Shown here: piece after piece, positions 44,653 to 53,956 of the stretch
Layout of the letters: the number at the start of each line of letters is the position of its first letter
How positions within the stretch are numbered: the stretch's first letter is position 1
DNA from: Fodinibius sp036381435
GTDB lineage: Bacteria; Bacteroidota; Rhodothermia; Balneolales; Balneolaceae
Length of the DNA stretch: 64,000 bases
Direction: 5' to 3'
Assembly (NCBI GenBank): GCA_036381435.1
Contig: DASVCW010000038.1
Location: 62,001 to 126,000, forward strand
The notes under the pieces: model-generated
The model's input: only the letters and a program-made list of their open reading frames with translations
What the model was told of the DNA's origin: nothing
Database searches by the model: none
Translations under genes and position numbers: made by a program

Positions 44653-45738
44653 TTAATGACCGGCAACAGAAAGCTGGCGAATAGAATCCATATCCCGTTT
44701 TTTCAGTTCTCTTGCCAGTTTTTGATTGATCTTTTTCACTAAGCCGGGGCCTTCGTAAATTAATGCGGTATAAATTTGCAGTAGATCAGCACCTGCAAGC
44801 AGCATATTTAAAGCAGTTTCAGCAGAATCAATTCCTCCGACTGCAATGATCGGTTTTTGCCCGCTTGTGGCTTCGCTGATCCACTTGATAATCCGGATGC
44901 TTTTAGAAGCAATTGGCGCTCCGCTCAATCCCCCGCGCCCCATTTGTTCGACTAATTTTTTATCAGTTTTCAACCCATTCCGGTTTGAAGATGTATTGCT
45001 GGCTACATAACCGTTCACCCGATGATTTTCACATATTTCGAGCAGTTGGAGAAGCTGATCTTTGGTAAGGTCGGATGAAAATTTTACCGCAGTAGGAATT
45101 TGACGCGCGTCATCTTTAATTTTAAGGGCAGCCAGTAATTCACCCAAAGCAACAGGATCTTCAAAAGTTTTACCCTCAGTGGTATTGGGGCAAGAAATAT
45201 TAATGGTGATATAATCCGCCACTTTTTTAGCCTCATTAAAGCTGAGTAAGTAATCTTCAATGGCTGCATCACCCAGAATTTCAGGATCATGAGTTTTAGC
45301 AATGTTGACGCCCAGGGGAATAGAAATTTTCTTATTTTTGAGTCGCTTAACAATGGTTTTGGCGCCATCATTATTCAATCCCATTCGGTTAATTAGGGCT
45401 TTATCAGCAGGTAACCGAAAAGTTCTCGGTTTTGGGTTCCCCGTGCTGGGATTACCCGTGATGCTGCCAATTTCAACAAACCCAAAGCCGAGCGCTTCCA
45501 TAATTTCAGGAATTTCACCATTTTTATCGAATCCGGCTGCTAAACCGATAGGATTTCTGAAATTAAGTCCCCAAATTTGCTGTTTTAGCTTCGTAGATTG
45601 ATAATTATAAATAGCACGAGTTGCCGACTTCAGAGCGGCATTTTTTGATGCCCTTTGTGCAAATTTATGCGTTGCATCGTGAGCCCGTTCGGCATCAAGC
45701 CGAAATAACAGTGGTTTTACCAGAGATTTATAGAACAT
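44653..45738 (-). CDS. pyrD: dihydroorotate dehydrogenase (quinone), class 2
   Basis: A 361-residue FMN enzyme that oxidises dihydroorotate to orotate in pyrimidine synthesis and passes electrons to quinone. The N-terminal amphipathic extension 'LVKPLLFRLDAERAHDATHK' marks class 2, membrane-associated PyrD. FMN and substrate motifs are 'LAAGFDKNGEIPEIMEALGF', 'NRMGLNNDGA', 'ITINISCPNT' (class 2 catalytic Ser nearby), 'TGGL'-equivalent 'GRGGLSGAPI' and 'IIAVGGIDSAETA'. Length is normal. It appears to be a single gene. Confidence 0.97.
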   Translation of the reverse strand: MFYKSLVKPLLFRLDAERAHDATHKFAQRASKNAALKSATRAIYNYQSTKLKQQIWGLNFRNPIGLAAGFDKNGEIPEIMEALGFGFVEIGSITGNPSTGNPKPRTFRLPADKALINRMGLNNDGAKTIVKRLKNKKISIPLGVNIAKTHDPEILGDAAIEDYLLSFNEAKKVADYITINISCPNTTEGKTFEDPVALGELLAALKIKDDARQIPTAVKFSSDLTKDQLLQLLEICENHRVNGYVASNTSSNRNGLKTDKKLVEQMGRGGLSGAPIASKSIRIIKWISEATSGQKPIIAVGGIDSAETALNMLLAGADLLQIYTALIYEGPGLVKKINQKLARELKKRDMDSIRQLSVAGH

Positions 45739-45855
45739 AATTTAGTTTGCTGAATCTTACCTTCACAAAAGTAATGAGCTTAGCAGAAATAACGAAATTT
45801 TTAACCGTAAAGAGCCTTGAAAATATTTTGTCACTCTAAGAGGGCTTTGAAAAAC

Positions 45856-46034
45856 TACCCATGTCATGCTGAACTCGTTTCAGCATCTGTAGCTGATAGC
45901 TCTTTAGAAGCTGTTAACATGGTTTCTACCTATAGATCCTGATCCACCGGCTAGCGGACAGGATGACATAGGTTAGTTTCTATAGCAATTTCAAAGGTAT
46001 TGATACCGATCCGAAAGCCTCGGGACAGTATGAC
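45856..46034. repeat. 'gtcatgctgaactcgtttcagcatct' type repeat cluster
   Basis: Three units: ATGCTGAACTCGTTTCAGCA (45865-45884), ATCCTGATCCACCGGCTAGC ending GGACAGGATGACA, and CCGATCCGAAAGCCTCGGGA ending CAGTATGACA. A related TCCCGAAAGCTTTCGGGA unit lies at 7972. Such units are common between genes in Bacteroidota. They fill the 317-bp gap between divergent pyrD and folC. Confidence 0.5.
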
Positions 46035-46055
46035 AAAAAAGATTCGAAAGTTTCT

Positions 46056-47333
46056 ATGAATAACCGCATAAATTTTGATTCTATTGAAAAAGTAGATCAC
46101 TTTCTTTCAAGGATTCCTAAATTTCAGGCTGAAGGAGCTTCAGCCGCGAAATTTGATTTAAATCGCTTTAAGAAATTTTGTGAATTTTTGGGCGATCCGC
46201 AGCAGGACTTTCCGGTCATTCATGTTGGCGGTACGAACGGAAAAGGGAGTACCTGCCAAATTTTAGCCAGTATTTTTCAGAAAGCGGGCTACAAAACAGG
46301 TGTTTTTACATCACCCCATATACTAAATTTTAACGAACGGTTTAAAGTCGATGGAGCTGTTATTCCCAATGAAGAACTCATCAGATTCTTTCAAAAATAT
46401 GCTGGGCATTTTAAAGATTTTCAGCTCACTTATTTTGAAATCAGCACGGCCATTGCTTTTTGGTGGTTTGCACAATCTAAGGTTGATCTCGCCGTTATTG
46501 AAGTAGGCTTGGGCGGGCGTTTGGACGCGACGAATGTGGTTGATTCAGTAGTAAGTGCAATAACCAGTGTTTCACTTGATCATACCGAAATTCTAGGCGA
46601 AGATATAGAGGCGATAGCCCGCGAAAAGGCCGGCATTATCAAAGAGGGCAGGCCGATAGTACTTGGGGATTTAGCTGAGAAAGCTGCTGCTGAAATTCAT
46701 AAAATCGCGGAACAAAAAGGCAGCATTGTCTATACCATTGATAAGTCTGAATTCATCAAACCGGGATTTTATGAACTGTCTATTGAAGGGGAAAAGACCT
46801 TGATCAGAACAAATTTGGCGACACCTGTTCAATCCAAAAATATTGCTTTAGCATGGCAGATTATAAGGTTAGTGAAAGATTTGTTTCCTGTTTCAAAAGC
46901 ACAATTTATTGAAGCCCTGCGTTTTGTTGATTTAGGCCCTGCGCGATTTACAAAGTTGACAGAAAATCAGCTATGGTATTTTGACGGCGCGCATAACCTC
47001 GAAGCAGTAAAGAGTATGAAGCAATCGGTTCAAGCGGTCGGAGCTGTGAGCGAGGCTATATTGGTACTGGCTATGATGAAAGACAAGCTAAAGCCGGAAA
47101 TAATGGATGAATTTTTAGAATTCAAAAAAATCTATTATTATAACTTAAATTTTGAAAGAGCGGCTACTTTTGACGATATTAAACATTGGCTGCCGCAAGC
47201 AAACCCTTTTCCTCCCAATAAATTCCGACACTTTTTTAAAGATTTTGATTCGGAATTAGTAATTTTTGCAGGAAGTTTTTACTTTTATGCAACAGTTCGG
47301 GAACGGGTCGAGAATTTCTCTTTAAACCGTTAA
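46056..47333 (+). CDS. folC: bifunctional folylpolyglutamate synthase/dihydrofolate synthase
   Basis: A 425-residue Mur-ligase-family enzyme that adds glutamate to dihydropteroate and folates. The ATP loop is 'HVGGTNGKGSTCQILASIFQ'; 'GYKTGVFTSPHILNFNERFK', 'LAVIEVGLGGRLDATNVVD', 'ITSVSLDHTEILGEDIEAIA' with 'REKAGIIKEG', and 'WYFDGAHNLEAVKSMKQS' follow in family order. Length is normal. It lies 121 bp before rho on the same strand. Confidence 0.96.
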   Translation: MNNRINFDSIEKVDHFLSRIPKFQAEGASAAKFDLNRFKKFCEFLGDPQQDFPVIHVGGTNGKGSTCQILASIFQKAGYKTGVFTSPHILNFNERFKVDGAVIPNEELIRFFQKYAGHFKDFQLTYFEISTAIAFWWFAQSKVDLAVIEVGLGGRLDATNVVDSVVSAITSVSLDHTEILGEDIEAIAREKAGIIKEGRPIVLGDLAEKAAAEIHKIAEQKGSIVYTIDKSEFIKPGFYELSIEGEKTLIRTNLATPVQSKNIALAWQIIRLVKDLFPVSKAQFIEALRFVDLGPARFTKLTENQLWYFDGAHNLEAVKSMKQSVQAVGAVSEAILVLAMMKDKLKPEIMDEFLEFKKIYYYNLNFERAATFDDIKHWLPQANPFPPNKFRHFFKDFDSELVIFAGSFYFYATVRERVENFSLNR

Positions 47334-47454
47334 TTTCATATCTGCCTGAATTTACTCCCTTTTTGATAGCGTAGATATTTCTCTTTCCAGCTTCATAGAT
47401 TATAGAACCTTTTTATTCATCGCAATTCATAGAAATTTATAGGACAAGATTATT

Positions 47455-48948
47455 ATGTCGGATTATCAAACCGATAGTATTACTTTAGAAACTATTGATA
47501 CCCTTTCCCGAAAAACCGTGAAAGAACTTAAAGAATTAGCCAGGGAACAGGGGCTGAGCTCTGTCTCTACGCTAAGAAAACAAGAACTGATAGATCGAAT
47601 CTCACAATCTGTAAGAGACAAAACAAGAGCGCGAGACGAATTTAGTAACAACTCTGATAACTCAATGGATAATAACCAGCATACACAGCCTTATAACACC
47701 AGCAGAAGCCGGCGCAATGCCCGTTCGCATAACAATCGCGGCAAGAAAAAGAAAAAAAAGGTACATAATGCTTTGCCCGAATCGGATGCGCCAACGCTAA
47801 AAGAGCGTCTTGCTGAAATAGAGCCTGATTTAGGGCCTTATCTGATCAATGAAGGTACACTCGAGATTTTACCTGATGGATATGGCTTTCTGCGCTCGGT
47901 AAATTACAATTATAAAGCAAGTCCTGACGATATTTATGTTTCTCCATCACAAGTTAAGCGTTTTAGGCTAAAGCAGGGTGACTGTGTGATTGGCATTATT
48001 CGTCCGCCTAAAGTGGGTGAGCGTTACTTCGCCTTGTTACGGGTTGACGGGGTGAATGGAAAAGTGCCCCATGATATGGACAATCGTCAGGATTTTGAAG
48101 ACCTGTTGCCCATTTACCCGGAAGAACGGTTCAAGCTGGAACATCGTCCCGCTGAATACTCCACCAGAGTGGTTGATCTTTTCGCGCCTCTTGGCAAAGG
48201 TCAGCGTGGCCTTATTGTGGCTCAGCCCAAAACGGGAAAGACTACCATTTTACGCAATATCGCTAATGCGGTGAATCAGAATAATCCTGAAACTAAAGTG
48301 ATTATTTTGTTGATTGACGAACGTCCGGAAGAAGTGACCGAAATGGAGCGAACCGTCGAAAACGCCGAAGTGGTAGCCTCCACTTTTGATGAACGGCCGG
48401 AAAATCATATCGGTTTATCCGAAATTGTATTTGAAAAGGCAAAACGTCTGGTTGAAAGCGGCCATGATGTGCTGATGCTGATGGACTCAATCACAAGGCT
48501 CGCCCGCGCTTATAATATTTGTCAGCCTACATCGGGACGAACCATGTCCGGCGGGGTTGATTCTGAAGCTCTTAAAGCACCAAGGCAACTATTTAGTTCA
48601 GCTCGTAATATTGAAAACGGGGGAAGTCTTTCAATTTTAGCAACCACTCTTGTACAAACTGGTTCCCGTATGGATGATTTGATTTTCGAAGAATTCAAAG
48701 GCACCGGTAATATGGAAATTGTACTGGATCGTAATTTATCCGAACGCAGAATTTATCCCGCTATTGATATCTTCAAAAGCGGTACTCGTCGCGAAGATCT
48801 TATTGTACCTGAATCTGAAAGGGAGAAAGTGGTATTGCTTCGACGCTATTTGAATCGAATGAATTCCTTCGAAGCGATGGAGTTTGTGCTCGATAAAATG
48901 AAAGGAACTGAAAACAACGAAGAGTTTTTGATCTCGATGAACCAGTAG
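47455..48948 (+). CDS. rho: transcription termination factor Rho
   Basis: A 497-residue RNA-dependent helicase ATPase. Residues about 14-50 are the Rho N-terminal helical domain ('TVKELKELAREQGLSSVSTL'); a basic, Asn-rich insertion (residues 60-103, with 'RGKKKKKKVHN') follows, and then the RNA-binding cold-shock domain ('EGTLEILPDGYGFLRS'). The Walker A loop is 'AQPKTGKTTILRNIA' near 255-269, with 'VIILLIDERPEEVTEMER' and 'VLMLMDSITRLARAYN' later. The polar basic insertion is common in Bacteroidota Rho. Confidence 0.98.
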   Translation: MSDYQTDSITLETIDTLSRKTVKELKELAREQGLSSVSTLRKQELIDRISQSVRDKTRARDEFSNNSDNSMDNNQHTQPYNTSRSRRNARSHNNRGKKKKKKVHNALPESDAPTLKERLAEIEPDLGPYLINEGTLEILPDGYGFLRSVNYNYKASPDDIYVSPSQVKRFRLKQGDCVIGIIRPPKVGERYFALLRVDGVNGKVPHDMDNRQDFEDLLPIYPEERFKLEHRPAEYSTRVVDLFAPLGKGQRGLIVAQPKTGKTTILRNIANAVNQNNPETKVIILLIDERPEEVTEMERTVENAEVVASTFDERPENHIGLSEIVFEKAKRLVESGHDVLMLMDSITRLARAYNICQPTSGRTMSGGVDSEALKAPRQLFSSARNIENGGSLSILATTLVQTGSRMDDLIFEEFKGTGNMEIVLDRNLSERRIYPAIDIFKSGTRREDLIVPESEREKVVLLRRYLNRMNSFEAMEFVLDKMKGTENNEEFLISMNQ

Positions 48949-48984
48949 GACTTACCCAGGTTAAGTTTGTCTAACTTCTCGATT

Positions 48985-49085
48985 ATTGCACGGAGCTACA
49001 CGAAGAAAACACAAAGATGCATAGAGAGAAAGTCTTCGTGAACCTTGAGCTTCTTAGCAAATCTTTGTGCAACAACTCAGGGAAT
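48985..49085. repeat. 'cacggagc...cttcgtgaac...ctttgtgc' repeat
   Basis: The left half (CACGGAGCTACACGAAGAAA) is partly complementary to the right half (TTCGTGAACCTTGAGCTTCT ... AAATCTTTGTG). It lies between convergent rho and the MBL gene and belongs with the repeats at 9195, 17600 and 57092. Confidence 0.4.
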
Positions 49086-49167
49086 TTTTAGATAAAAGGA
49101 GTAAGTAAGTTTTAATTAAATGAACCGGTAGTATTCCAAGTTTCGGATCCGGCCGGTCTTTTAGTAA

Positions 49168-50016
49168 CTACAACTGCGAAACCTCTTCCAGGGCATACTG
49201 CTCACCTTTGGTTTTAACCAACCGCCCTGATTGAACATAGGCAGCATGATAAAAAAGCAGAATTGCCTGTTCCCGGCATGCTTTTCTCAGCAGGTGTACT
49301 TTTTTCTTTTTAGCCTGAACGGGATGCACATCTCGTATACTTACATCATACTCATTTAGCTGGGCCGAAGATGAAAGCAAATCTCCCAGATAATAAGCGT
49401 GATTCCCGCCATTTTGAAGATGTATAACTTGATGGCCGGGAGTATGTCCCCCCGTCCATAAAGCGGTAACGCCTTCAGTAATTTGAGTTGACTCCCCGCT
49501 AAGAAACTCGACCTTTTGGTCAGCTATCAACCGGTAAAAATCATCTAAATGATACTCCACATCATTGACTTCCCCATGCTCGGCCTGAGACAGCGCAAAT
49601 TCCCACTCTTTTTCATGTACAAAATAAGTGGCATTCGGAAAGGTGACTTTAACTTTAGCATTCTTATTAGTAAACGAACTGCCGGCAGAATGATCGTAAT
49701 GAAGATGGCTAAGAATAACATGGGTGATATCTTCGGGCGTTAATCCAAAAATATCGAGATTAGTGCGGATATTAGATGTATCTTTGTAATCACTGCCCGA
49801 ATCAAGTCCCCAGCCCAGCCCGCTGTCAAGCAAAATATTGTGGGAAGCTGTTTTTACTAAAACAGGATTGACGCCTACTACCGATGCTTGTGTCGCGATT
49901 GCCTCAGGTGTGGGGATCGCTTCTTCATCCACCATTGAACGGTTAATATGGCCGTCTTTAAACATCTCAAAGCGGCCTTCGCTTAGCAATTCAAGAGTGA
50001 AAGATCCTAACTTCAT
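49168..50016 (-). CDS. MBL-fold metallo-hydrolase
   Basis: A 282-residue metallo-beta-lactamase-fold protein. The metal site is 'HVILSHLHYDHSAGSSF' (HxHxDH), with 'ALWTGGHTPGHQVIHLQNGG' giving the next His, 'AYYLGDLLSSSAQ' the bridging Asp and 'LLFYHAAY' the last His. No signal peptide, so it is probably cytoplasmic. The layout resembles the lactonase/AidC-like or glyoxalase-II-like branch; the substrate is unknown. It is a single gene on the minus strand. Confidence 0.88.
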   Translation of the reverse strand: MKLGSFTLELLSEGRFEMFKDGHINRSMVDEEAIPTPEAIATQASVVGVNPVLVKTASHNILLDSGLGWGLDSGSDYKDTSNIRTNLDIFGLTPEDITHVILSHLHYDHSAGSSFTNKNAKVKVTFPNATYFVHEKEWEFALSQAEHGEVNDVEYHLDDFYRLIADQKVEFLSGESTQITEGVTALWTGGHTPGHQVIHLQNGGNHAYYLGDLLSSSAQLNEYDVSIRDVHPVQAKKKKVHLLRKACREQAILLFYHAAYVQSGRLVKTKGEQYALEEVSQL

Positions 50017-50144
50017 GAGTGGTAATTGTGGTTAAATTAGATTTTATAATTATAAAGAGGCTTCCAATTTCAAATATTGATGGTTAATGATGACGGCCGA
50101 CGGTTGACTGTTAATCCGTCATTAGTCGTCCGTCACCATCTCCT

Positions 50145-51935
50145 TTAATGTATCTCAATCTCATATGGAAACAGAGTTAAAGCCCCATTTCTTTTCAAAA
50201 TAGATAACCGGCTTTGGACTTCTTCGATTACTGGATTAGCAAATAATCCATCATTAAAAAATGCTTTTGCCTGCGCCCCGGCCGAACCTAACAGTACTTC
50301 GTAAAATGATTTCGGTTCCGGAAAACGCTGAATGCTATAATGATCTATTCCAGCTTTTTGAGCAGCAATTTGCAGTGCTTTATCAAGGCCTCCAAGGGCA
50401 TCAACCAAACCATTTTCGAGAGCATCTGCACCCGTCCAAACGCGGCCCTGTGCCAGTTCATCCGCCCGTTCTACGCTCATATCTCGTGATTTCGCAACTT
50501 TTGAGATAAATGTTTGATAAAACCTATCTACAAATTGCTGAAATGCTTTTGCCTCGGCAGGCAAAAAACCGCGGGTTGATGTGAGCCAGTCGGCATGTTC
50601 ATGGGTTTTAACGCCATCAAAAGTAAGGCCAAGTTCTTCATTGAAGAGTTGACGCGCATTAAATTTGGTGGCAAAAACGCCGATAGATCCGGTCAGGGTT
50701 GTTGGTTCAGCAACAATGGTATCAGCTGCCATAGCGATGTAATACCCGCCTGAAGCTGCAACGCCGCCCATCGACACGATAACAGGAATTTCTTCAGAAG
50801 TTTCCCGAATCATATGCCAGATAAGGTCTGAAGTGCTTCCCGCGCCGCCGGGGCTGTCAATACGAATAACGACTGCTTTGGTATCATCATCTTCGCGAAC
50901 TTCTTCCAGTTGTTCTTCAAAGAATTCAGCGGTGATAACATCATTCCCGCCAAAAGGAGTTTGAGAGGTAGCTTGCGGCATGATGGGGCCGGATGCATAA
51001 ATGACGGCAATTTCGCCGGAGGCTGATGGAGTTTCTAAACCTGCCGTTTGTGCTGATACTTCCGCATACCGGCTGTTAGAGATGATTTCAAAAGAATCAT
51101 CCGCTTCAAGCTCCATCCGGTTTTTGATATATGTTTTTAGTTCATTTTTATATAAAAGAGAATCAACCAGATTTTCACTAAAGGCAAATTGCGAAGACAA
51201 ATGGGGCTGACTATTAAGCATTTGATTGAGCTCTTCAACAGAGCGTCCGCTCTTTTCACTCACTGCCGTTAAAAAGGCCGCGTTTACGTCTTCTAAAATT
51301 TCCTTAAGCTGATACTCATTACTTTCTGATAATTCTTTTCGATAAAAAGGTTCAACCGCTCCTTTATATTGCCCGTGTCGCGCTACCTCGGGATCAATGC
51401 CCAACTTTTCAAACAGGCCGTCGAGAAACATTACTTCGGTATAAAATCCATCAAATTCAAAAAAGGTATTTGGAGGAGAAAAAACTGAATCAGCAGCTGT
51501 TGCTAAAAAATATCCTTTTTCATTGTAGCCGATATCGTTAGTGCTGGCGTAGATAAACTTATCGGAGCTGTCGGCGAAGGCATCGATCATCCTTCGGGCA
51601 GATTGCAGGTTAGCCCAACTAGCTGTTACAAAATCAATTTGAAGCAGAACCCCTTTGATCTTATCATGAACCGCCGCTTTGGCCAGATTTTCTTTTAATG
51701 TTTGAAGCGACACCTTATTATTGCTCTGTTGATTAAACAACTCATTCAGCGGATCAGCAGTGTTACGTTCAGCTATGGGGCCGCTTAAAGTAATTTTTAA
51801 TACCGAATTATCACGAACATAAGGTTCAGGTTTTTCAGCACTGCTGGAAACAACAATAAGTAAAATAAAAAAACCGATTAGCAGGGCTAAAAACATCCCT
51901 AAAGTAGCGGCAATTAAGGTTTTGAAAAATTTCAT
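50145..51935 (-). CDS. sppA: signal peptide peptidase SppA, 67-kDa type
   Basis: A 596-residue membrane-anchored Ser/Lys protease with one N-terminal transmembrane helix (about 8-31) and two tandem ClpP-like domains, the long E. coli form. The lysine general base is K191 in 'ARHGQYKGAVEPFYRKELS'. The nucleophile is S395 in 'VSMGGVAASGGYYIAMAADT', with 'AVVIRIDSPGGAGSTS' before it. It degrades signal peptides after their release from preproteins. Both catalytic residues are intact. Confidence 0.95.
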   Translation of the reverse strand: MKFFKTLIAATLGMFLALLIGFFILLIVVSSSAEKPEPYVRDNSVLKITLSGPIAERNTADPLNELFNQQSNNKVSLQTLKENLAKAAVHDKIKGVLLQIDFVTASWANLQSARRMIDAFADSSDKFIYASTNDIGYNEKGYFLATAADSVFSPPNTFFEFDGFYTEVMFLDGLFEKLGIDPEVARHGQYKGAVEPFYRKELSESNEYQLKEILEDVNAAFLTAVSEKSGRSVEELNQMLNSQPHLSSQFAFSENLVDSLLYKNELKTYIKNRMELEADDSFEIISNSRYAEVSAQTAGLETPSASGEIAVIYASGPIMPQATSQTPFGGNDVITAEFFEEQLEEVREDDDTKAVVIRIDSPGGAGSTSDLIWHMIRETSEEIPVIVSMGGVAASGGYYIAMAADTIVAEPTTLTGSIGVFATKFNARQLFNEELGLTFDGVKTHEHADWLTSTRGFLPAEAKAFQQFVDRFYQTFISKVAKSRDMSVERADELAQGRVWTGADALENGLVDALGGLDKALQIAAQKAGIDHYSIQRFPEPKSFYEVLLGSAGAQAKAFFNDGLFANPVIEEVQSRLSILKRNGALTLFPYEIEIH

Positions 51936-52114
51936 AAATTCGGCTGATTCAGAATTAAAAATGTTTTGTGTTAGGCTTACGAAAAAACTTAAAGTATGTT
52001 ATCAAAAGCGCATAACATAAACAATGAGTAAACAAAATGTAATTATAAGCATTCAGGTAATAAGATTTAAATAAGAAAAATATGCTTAACCGGTTAGAAA
52101 AGGTCTAAAAAAAT

Positions 52115-53179
52115 ATGCAACCTAAAAATAATTCAGCTGTTACGGTTAATTTGGCGGCTCTCAAAGAAAATGTTTCTAAATTACGTTCCTTCATAAATAA
52201 AGAGACCGGGGTTATGGCGGTAGTAAAGGCCAATGCGTATGGACACGGAGCAGCTAAAGTAGCTGAAGCATTAAGCCCCATAGTTGAAGCATTTGCGGTG
52301 AATGATATTCAGGAAGCCATTGAACTACGTGAGAATAACATCAGTAAGCCTGTTTTAGTGTTCGGTGTGCCGGAGAAATCTTTTGCGGCAATGTATAGAA
52401 AATACGATTTGACAGCGACGGTAAGTTCAGAAGATCATTTTGAAATTCTTCCGGATAACACTTCATACCATCTGAATTTTGATACAGGAATGGGACGGCT
52501 GGGATTTCATCCGGATAAAGCCCGAAAAGTAGCCCGTCTGGCCGCCCGGCATACAGAACTTTCTTGTACAGGAATTTATTCTCACTTCGCTTCAGCTCAT
52601 AAACCCGAGTCCGGTTCAGTTCATAGGCAATGTAAGCTTTTTCAAACTGTTCGCGAACACTTCCCCCCCGATTTAAAAACACATATTTGCAATACAGGCG
52701 GAACTGCTTTTTATAGAATAAAGCAATTTGATATGGTGCGTTTGGGGATAGGAATGTATGGCTATTCACCCGGAAAGGCTAAAATTCAAGGATTGAAACC
52801 GGTATTAAAATGGAGCTCCCGGCTGGTTCAGGTAAATAAGGTTAAAGCAGGAAAAGCAGTTAGTTACGGCTCGATCTGGCGGGTTCCGCGGGATGGCTAT
52901 GTAGGCGTGATTCCCGTTGGTTATTATGATGGCTTAAGGCGTAATTTATCAGGGCAATTTTCGGTTCGAATAGGAACTAAAAGCTATAAAGTAGTGGGAA
53001 TCATCACCATGAATTTCTGTATGGTTTATTTAGGTGATGATTATTTTGAGCCCGGAACAGAAGCAGAACTTATTTATCCGGGAAATGATGCCGAAGACTG
53101 GGCGGAGAAAATAGGTACTATCTCTTATGAAATTTTGACGGGAATTAATGAGAAAATACCGAGGAAATATATTTCTTAA
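52115..53179 (+). CDS. alr: alanine racemase
   Basis: A 354-residue fold-type III PLP enzyme giving D-alanine for peptidoglycan. K38 in 'MAVVKANAYGHGAAKVA' binds PLP; the catalytic Tyr is in 'KAVSYGSIWRVPRDGYVGVI'. 'GMGRLGFHP', 'GIYSHFASA' and 'VRLGIGMYGYSP' are conserved barrel motifs. One oddity: the usual CMDQ-type motif reads TMNFC, with Asn in place of the conserved Asp. It is a stand-alone enzyme, not the MurF-Alr fusion seen in many Bacteroidota. A hairpin follows and separates it from the convergent FKBP gene. Confidence 0.93.
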   Translation: MQPKNNSAVTVNLAALKENVSKLRSFINKETGVMAVVKANAYGHGAAKVAEALSPIVEAFAVNDIQEAIELRENNISKPVLVFGVPEKSFAAMYRKYDLTATVSSEDHFEILPDNTSYHLNFDTGMGRLGFHPDKARKVARLAARHTELSCTGIYSHFASAHKPESGSVHRQCKLFQTVREHFPPDLKTHICNTGGTAFYRIKQFDMVRLGIGMYGYSPGKAKIQGLKPVLKWSSRLVQVNKVKAGKAVSYGSIWRVPRDGYVGVIPVGYYDGLRRNLSGQFSVRIGTKSYKVVGIITMNFCMVYLGDDYFEPGTEAELIYPGNDAEDWAEKIGTISYEILTGINEKIPRKYIS

Positions 53180-53181
53180 TT

Positions 53182-53217
53182 AAGACATACCAAGTTTTAC
53201 AAAACTTGGCATGTCTT
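53182..53217. terminator. long hairpin between convergent alr and FKBP genes
   Basis: AAGACATACCAAGTTTT pairs with AAAACTTGGCATGTCTT with one mismatch and almost no loop. It lies 2 bp after the alr stop and 9 bp after the FKBP stop, well placed to stop transcription from both sides. There is no real T-tract, so it could also be one of the palindromic repeats. Confidence 0.55.
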
Positions 53218-53226
53218 CGGTAGGCC

Positions 53227-53754
53227 TTACAAAATTTCTACCAGTTCTATATCAAAAATCAGAGTGTCGTTCTGCAAGTCATGTCCTTCATTTTCTCCAT
53301 ATCCCAGCGAGGGAGGAATAACAAGAACTCGTTTTCCACCTTCCTTCATGCCAAGCAAACCGCGTCGAAAACCTTCAATAAGGGGTGAAATCGGTCTCGG
53401 CCCCGGCCCGGGTATCGGTACAGGGGTGAGATTGAGTAACCTTCTCGATGTTGCTCCATTTCTGTAGGTGCTGTCAAAAATTTCTCCGTCTTTTGTACGT
53501 CCTGTATATCGAACAAGAATCTCATCTCGCGAAATGACTTCAAAAGCTCCGTTTCCTCTTTCTATAATATAAACTGTTAAACCTTCTTGGGTCGTATAGC
53601 TAGTGTCAGCATTTGCTGTATCGAAGGGAGGAGGTACATTTTCGTAGTTCGGGCCGTTAAAGAAACCACCGTCTCCGCCGCAGCCCTGAATTAGTAAAAT
53701 GACGAAAAATGCAGTAATTAGTTGCAGGAAGGAAGATTTTTCTAAAAGCCTCAT
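53227..53754 (-). CDS. FKBP-type peptidyl-prolyl cis-trans isomerase, lipoprotein
   Basis: A 175-residue lipoprotein (signal ending LIQGC, C25). After a short Gly-rich linker the FKBP domain covers about 75-175: 'ILVRYTGRTKDGEIFDSTYR', 'SPLIEGFRRGLLGMKEGGKR', 'VLVIPPSLGYGENE' and 'LIFDIELVEIL'. An insertion with 'VPIPGPGPRPISPL' precedes the active-site helix. It would fold proline-rich or outer-membrane proteins in the periplasm. Single gene. Confidence 0.92.
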   Translation of the reverse strand: MRLLEKSSFLQLITAFFVILLIQGCGGDGGFFNGPNYENVPPPFDTANADTSYTTQEGLTVYIIERGNGAFEVISRDEILVRYTGRTKDGEIFDSTYRNGATSRRLLNLTPVPIPGPGPRPISPLIEGFRRGLLGMKEGGKRVLVIPPSLGYGENEGHDLQNDTLIFDIELVEIL

Positions 53755-53770
53755 TAAATTATTTTTGATC

Positions 53771-53930
53771 GTTTGCCGAAGGCATCCCTTCGGGAGAATT
53801 TCGTTTTCATCAAGGGGTGAATTTAAGGTATTTCAGCTGTTTTGAAAAGGATGATTATTAGGAGCTGTTACTTTTCATCAAATTGTCATCCTGGAGAATT
53901 CAGTCATTCTTTGAATGACGAGGAATCTGT
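53771..53930. repeat. two short dispersed repeats in the gap before tatC's 3' end
   Basis: TTGCCGAAGGCATCCCTTCG (53773-53792), followed by a distal AAGGGGTGA, matches the complement of the repeat at 57210 and part of 4601-4630. GTCATCCTGGAGAATTCAGT with a downstream GAATGACGAGGAATCTG is of the 'gtcatcctgag' type. Confidence 0.4.
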
Positions 53931-53956
53931 TACCGTTGCCCTAAATCATGTTTAAG

